12,817 bases of DNA, from contig FTLJ01000550.1 of NCBI GenBank assembly GCA_900155495.1, positions 1-12,817 on the forward strand, read 5' to 3'. The notes under the pieces were generated by a model. That model was not told the origin of the DNA and did not search any database. It was given only the letters and a program-made list of their open reading frames with translations. The stretch comes from Porogramme epimiltina. Lineage: Eukaryota; Basidiomycota; Agaricomycetes; Polyporales; Polyporaceae. The position numbers and the translations under genes were made by a program. Shown here piece by piece: positions 8,849 through 12,817 of the stretch; the stretch's first letter is position 1, and each line of letters begins with the position of its first letter.

Positions 8849-11779
8849 ATGGCTCCGGTCGTGCTCGAATCCCCCCCAGTCAGCGTGCACTCTGCTGCCC
8901 TCACCTCCATGTCCAGGCTACAGTTCAACGGCCACATACACACTCCGCCCGCGTCCGATCACTCCAGGAACGACGACGCTTCCCCACTCGCTGCCCCCTC
9001 TCCGCTACCCCCTTCGCAGGGACGGAACGCACCCTCCCCCTTTCCCCTCGACCCTGCCCTCAAGGACCGCTCTGGAGACTCTGCCGATCCCGCCACAGAC
9101 CAGAATAGTCCACCCGCTAATTCCGAGCTCGCCTGTACAAACTGTGGAACCGTCACGACCCCCCAGTGGAGGCGCGGTGACGACGGCAAGTCCATATGCA
9201 ACGCGTGCGGTCAGTACCACACCCGTTCACATTCACTTCATCGTGTCGTCACCGCAGATAGCGGCCTTCTCCTTTTCATCTCCCGCCTTCCACTCGGGGG
9301 ACGCGATGATTTGCCTCCTGCGCCACGTGTCCTACGCGTTCGCCACCCCTCCTTCGGTGGCAATCATATCGATTCCTCGCTGCATCTATGCCTCGGCTGC
9401 ATGTTTCGTGTCAGGCGTGCGGATATGGCCCCTCGCCGACACCATGCCGCGTTTCGCGTGATATCGCGGCGCGTTCAGCTTTTCCTATCACGAGCCTGGG
9501 ACGCGCCCGCTCCTTCCTCTGGCCCACTACCCATCGCCGCTCTTTCCTGCGATGAGCCTGCACTTGTGCTCATGGCATGCCGTTCCCCCTGATATTATCG
9601 CCGTGCTTGGCCCTCAATGTTTCCGTGACTTATCTCTTTCTTCTCTCCAGGCCTGTACTTTAGGACGAAGCACGTTCCTCGACCTCTCTCTCTCGGTCGC
9701 ACATCAACTCTTCAGTCTGCGACGCATCCGAACGCAAAAGCCGTTCCCCCTAGTCCCTTCCAGTCCTCGGCCCAGACCCAAACCCAGACCTCAAATCAGG
9801 ACCAGAACCTCCGCAGAACCGCATCTCCTTCCACCATGCCAACTCCCGCTGCATCGCCCGCTCTCAAGGGCCAGTCCACCGACGGCCCCCGTACCCCCGC
9901 CCAGAAGCACGGCGGAACCTGTCCAGGGGATGGTCGTTGTGACGGCACCGGAGGCACGTCCGCTTGCGATGGATGCCCCACTTATAACAACGCTATCCAA
10001 GCAGGCACAGTCGACACCGTCAACGGACCGCCTCCTGCACAGAAGGCGGAGGCGTCTGCGCCCCCTGTCGCTGAGCCGGGTGCGGATACATCTGGTGCGG
10101 AGTCGTCGCCGGTGATCAGCTCGCAAGCCCCGAGCAACAGTCGGTCTCGGGTTCGCAGCCAAGTCGGCGCACTGAGCTGTGCCAACTGCGGTACCAGCAC
10201 GACACCGTTATGGCGAAGGGACGACGTTGGGAACAACATTTGCAACGCTTGTGGTACGTGTCCCGTCTGATTCCCGCCTTGCGCTTGCGCCCCTCTTCTG
10301 TGCCGTACAACACGCGGAGAGGAGATGTCCTCGTCCACACCCTCCGCTCACCGTGTGTCGGCGCTCGACCGGCGCCTGGCCGCCAGATGCGATCTCGGCT
10401 CGTTAATTGGCCGAGTGATATCTTATCAGATAACGTGTATGCCTCTGATCTCCCATTGGACGAGCGTCCTCACCCGGTGACGGTGCTGGCTGGCGCGGTC
10501 GCCCAATGAGCGGGACGTGCAGCGCGTCGGGCGGGATTTGCCTGGCGCGAGGGCGCGCTCTAGAATGGGGCTTTTTTCCACGTGTTGGTTTCCGCCCGTC
10601 ACGAATATTCGCGCTGACACCCAACTCTCACCTTCCTCGCCCGCCTCTCTGCCACGTACAGGTCTCTACTTCAAACTTCACGGCACTCATCGCCCGAACT
10701 CTATGAAGAAGACCGTCATCAAGCGGAGGAAACGCGTCCCTGCTGCGCCAGGGGCGCCAAGCTCTCCCACCCCGCAGGATCGCATGTCGGACCAAGCGGC
10801 TGCCGAGGTCCTTGCAAGTGTTGGGCGCGCCCTCCCCTCAGGGTCGGCCGGTGCGCAGACGGAGAGCGAGGAGGAGCAGCCGAAGAAGCGGACGCGTCGC
10901 CCACGCGCGTCGAAGGCGCGCGATAAGGACGCGGAGGGCATGGACGAGGACGAGGAGGACGAGAGCAAGCCGCGGAAAGCGCGTCGGACGGCCGGCCGCG
11001 GCACCGCGCGCGGGGCGTCGAGAGAGGGGAGCAACCTGACGCAGGCGGGGCAGTGGGGAGAGACGATGATGCAGGGCATGGACAGCCAGCACATGCAGGA
11101 CCTCGAACGGTACGGTCCCGGCGCACCCCGTGGCAACCCCTTCCCCCCGCACGCGAGCCACGTCCTCCCGAACCTCATCGCCGCGCTCGGCCCCGAAGTC
11201 GCGACGAGCATCATGAACAACCAGTATGGCGGCGTCCCGCCCCCTCCTCCAAGTTACGTGCGCTCGGGCTCCGCCCAAGGCGCCCCTAGCAGAACGCACT
11301 CGCCCCTCGGACACGCAATGGGCGCACCGCCGTACGGCATCCCACCCCCGCTGCACGTCCCGGGGCACCCGCCGCCGCCGCCGTTCCCGGCGCACGTCGG
11401 GCCCTCGTTCTACCACGTCCCGCCGCCGCCGCTCATGGAGAGCGGCCCGCCACACGTGCCGAGCGTGGCGGAGCTCGACCACCACTACCGTATCCTCGCG
11501 GATGAGCGGAAGCGGCTCGAGGAGATGATGGAGCGCACGGACAGGATGATGGCGGGCGTGAAGCGCGGGTTGGACGAGATGCGCGCCGCCTCATTGGGCG
11601 CGTCGCCGCCGGGACAGGAGGGGCAGGGCGCGCCTCCCCCGGCGCCCTCGTCGTCGTCGGCCCCGGTGCCGCCGGAGGGCTCTGCGGCCCCTGCGGTGCC
11701 GCTCGCGAGGCAAGACAAGGGCGCGCGGGAGGGCGGCGCGATCTGGCACGTCGCGCCGCCTGCGCCTCCGCGCGACTGA
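8849..11779 (+). CDS. urbs1: Iron-responsive GATA factor, Urbs1/SreA/Fep1 type, two zinc fingers
   Basis: This family represses siderophore synthesis and iron-uptake genes when iron is ample; it acts in the nucleus on ATCWGATAA-type sites. Exons 8849-9209, 9651-10253 and 10662-11779 give 693 aa. Finger 1 has Cys96, 99, 117 and 120; finger 2 has Cys297, 300, 318 and 321. Both are C-x2-C-x17-C-x2-C with TPQWRR and TPLWRR respectively, and continue as [12 protein letters not shown] and [17 protein letters not shown]. Between them lies C-x5-C-x8-C-x2-C (Cys211, 217, 226, 229; CPGDGRC, GTGG, CDGCP), the hallmark iron-sensing motif of the family. A basic stretch KRRKR follows finger 2. Residues about 405-585 are charged, then proline-rich; about 590-632 is a probable coiled coil ([18 protein letters not shown]). 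The start is the first ATG after a C/T-rich leader. The introns, 441 and 408 nt, are long for this window and cut both fingers after CNAC at the same codon. Confidence 0.95.
9210..9650 (+). other. Intron 1 of the GATA-factor gene, long and mostly stop-free
   Basis: Donor GTCAGT at 9210 and acceptor TTCTCTCCAG ending at 9650 restore CNACG-LYF of finger 1. At 441 nt it is the longest intron in the window. Read in frame with exon 1 it stays open to a stop at 9590-9592, so retention would give a 247-residue protein ending after finger 1's last cysteine plus an unrelated tail. It holds AGATAG at 9256-9261 and a GATA/TTATC overlap at 9591-9599. Confidence 0.85.
10423..10433. promoter_or_regulatory. 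Intronic ATCAGATAA (siderophore-GATA consensus)
   Basis: TTATCAGATAA lies in intron 2 (10254-10661). It reads ATCAGATAA on the + strand (10425-10433) and ATCTGATAA on the - strand, so both orientations match the ATCWGATAA consensus described for Urbs1/SreA-type repressors. An additional GATA core (GTGATATC) precedes it at about 10416. Location inside the repressor's own gene suggests direct self-binding; function is inferred from the consensus alone. Confidence 0.55.
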
Positions 11780-12557
11780 GCGGCGTCGGTGAGTAGGCGA
11801 GGAAGAGTGCTGTGTCGGCAAAATGTGCATATGTCATGTCTCCCCCCCTCCTCCACCCTGCCTCCCCTCCTCCGATATTTGCTCCGCTTTGCTCGTTATG
11901 TGTGTGTTGTTATGTGTCTTCCCATGTTGCGTCGTGTGTCGTCTTGCTCTCTGTGTCGCGTCGTGTCGTGTCGAGCTACTCCCTCCTCTCTACCTCTCTA
12001 CGTCTACCTACCTCTACGTCTGCGTCGCGCCCCGCCTCCCACGACGGACTGTTGGATATTGTATAGGCATCACCTTGCGTCCGGATCTGTTATTATGCAT
12101 GTATGTATGCGGCTGTCAGGCGTTGCCGGCGGCTCGCGGGTAGCGTAGAATACTTTTATTGTTGATGAACTAGTGCCACCTTTCCTCCATAGACACCGTG
12201 CACGCAGCGCGCCCCTGGGAGGACGGACGGAAGACGGACCGTGGAGGGAGGAGCAGCCTGGAGATGCCGAGGCGTGGCCGGAGAATGGATGCGGCGGGCG
12301 GCTCGATAAGATTTGAATTGGGCAGGGGGGGGGCGCACGTGAAAGCGATAGAGTGTGTGAAATCAGCGCGCGCGCGAATTCATGTGCTTGCGGCCTTCCC
12401 CAACGCCCGCATTCAGAGAAGCCCCTCCGCGGTCCCCGTACGCTCGCTCGCTCGAGCTCTCCTTCCCCCCCACCCCTCGCCCTTCCTCTCCCACTCGCAC
12501 TCTCCGTCCCCCGCCGCCGCCACACGCACACACGCCCACCCCAGCCCGCGGCGAGCG
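11780..12557. other. 3' flank of the GATA-factor gene and promoter of the next gene
   Basis: 11780 to about 12160 is C/T-rich with short TCGTG, CTACCT and ACGTCT near-repeats and is probably the 3'UTR and polyadenylation region. From about 12200 to 12557 lies the presumed promoter of the Opi1-like gene. It has GATAAG at 12304-12309, a CACGTGAAA E-box at 12336-12344, and a C/T-rich leader before the ATG. No coding or RNA gene was recognised. Confidence 0.5.
12336..12344 (+). promoter_or_regulatory. E-box CACGTGAAA, UAS-INO-like
   Basis: CACGTGAAA lies about 215 bp upstream of the Opi1-like start codon. In Saccharomyces the inositol-sensitive element is an E-box followed by AAA (CATGTGAAAT), and OPI1 itself carries one. 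The resemblance here is partial (CACGTG rather than CATGTG), and Ino2/Ino4 orthologues in basidiomycetes are unclear, so this is only a suggestion. Confidence 0.3.
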
Positions 12558-12817
12558 ATGGCCCTCGCAGACGAAGACGAGTCCGTGCGCATCGCCGTCC
12601 GCGCCCTCGGCGACATGCGCAACGGCAGCAGCAACAACAGCACCTCCTCGCCCGCCACTTGTGAGTATACTCATCTGCCCGGATCGCCATCAGCCCTTGC
12701 CCCCCCTCCCATCGCCCGTGTGACCCCCCACAACCCCACCCCCGCAATCGCCCGCCCGTCTGGCCCCTGCCCACCCCTGCCGGAACTACAGCTTTAGAGT
12801 TTCGCGAGGAGATGGGA
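12558..12817 (+). CDS. OPI1: Opi1-family transcriptional regulator, 5' end only (partial)
   Basis: Exon 1 is 12558-12660 and encodes 34 residues, MALADEDESVRIAVRALGDM then RNGSSNNSTSSPAT. An intron with donor GTGAGT at 12661 and acceptor CAG ending at 12791 leads to exon 2 from 12792, which reads S-LEFREEMG and runs off the window. The phrase ESVRIAVRALGDMR resembles the N-terminal start of filamentous-fungal Opi1 proteins, which repress phospholipid/inositol synthesis genes and sense phosphatidic acid at the ER. The ATG follows a long C/T-rich leader. Only 43 residues are visible and the diagnostic core of the family lies beyond the window, so the family call is moderate; the existence of the gene is more certain. 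Confidence 0.55.

Overview
The window looks like nuclear DNA from a filamentous basidiomycete, probably an Agaricomycete (bracket- or mushroom-fungus type). It is GC-rich. The genes are broken by short GT-AG introns, mostly 57-160 nt, with donors such as GTGAGT, GTACGT, GTTCGT and GTGCGT and CTGAC-like branch sites. Untranslated regions are pyrimidine-rich. One gene encodes a double-finger siderophore/iron GATA regulator of a type confined to fungi. I see no bacterial, viral or transposon genes.

Layout, left to right. 1-1137 has no recognisable gene and is pyrimidine-rich with a T17 run; it probably holds the downstream flank of an unseen neighbour plus the promoter of the next gene. 1205-4236 (+) is an eight-exon gene for the augmin subunit HAUS6 (N-terminal HAUS6 domain), with a probable 5'UTR intron at 1138-1204. 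A 330-bp convergent spacer follows. 4567-5370 (-) is ribosomal protein eL37 in six coding exons, including a first exon that codes only the ATG, a 7-nt microexon and a 16-nt exon. 5371-8848 is a 3.5-kb gene-free interval between the divergent eL37 and GATA-factor genes. 8849-11779 (+) is a three-exon Urbs1/SreA/Fep1-type GATA factor of 693 aa, with both zinc fingers, the four-cysteine iron-sensing motif between them, and a C-terminal coiled coil. 11780-12557 is its 3' flank and the next promoter. 12558 onward (+) is the start of a probable Opi1-family regulator, cut off by the window end.

The genes do not form a single pathway: mitotic spindle assembly, translation, iron homeostasis and phospholipid/inositol regulation. 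The most interesting part is the GATA-factor locus. GATA cores are grouped in its proximal promoter (three at exact 5-bp steps, then an inverted-orientation pair). A near-palindromic GATA pair lies about 1.25 kb upstream, and a perfect ATCAGATAA element sits inside its second intron. This suggests autoregulation. The two introns interrupt the two zinc fingers at exactly the same codon and phase, and both are unusually long. I found no clearly new multi-gene system; the best candidates for novelty are the GATA-site architecture, the eL37 microexons and the unexplained 3.5-kb spacer.
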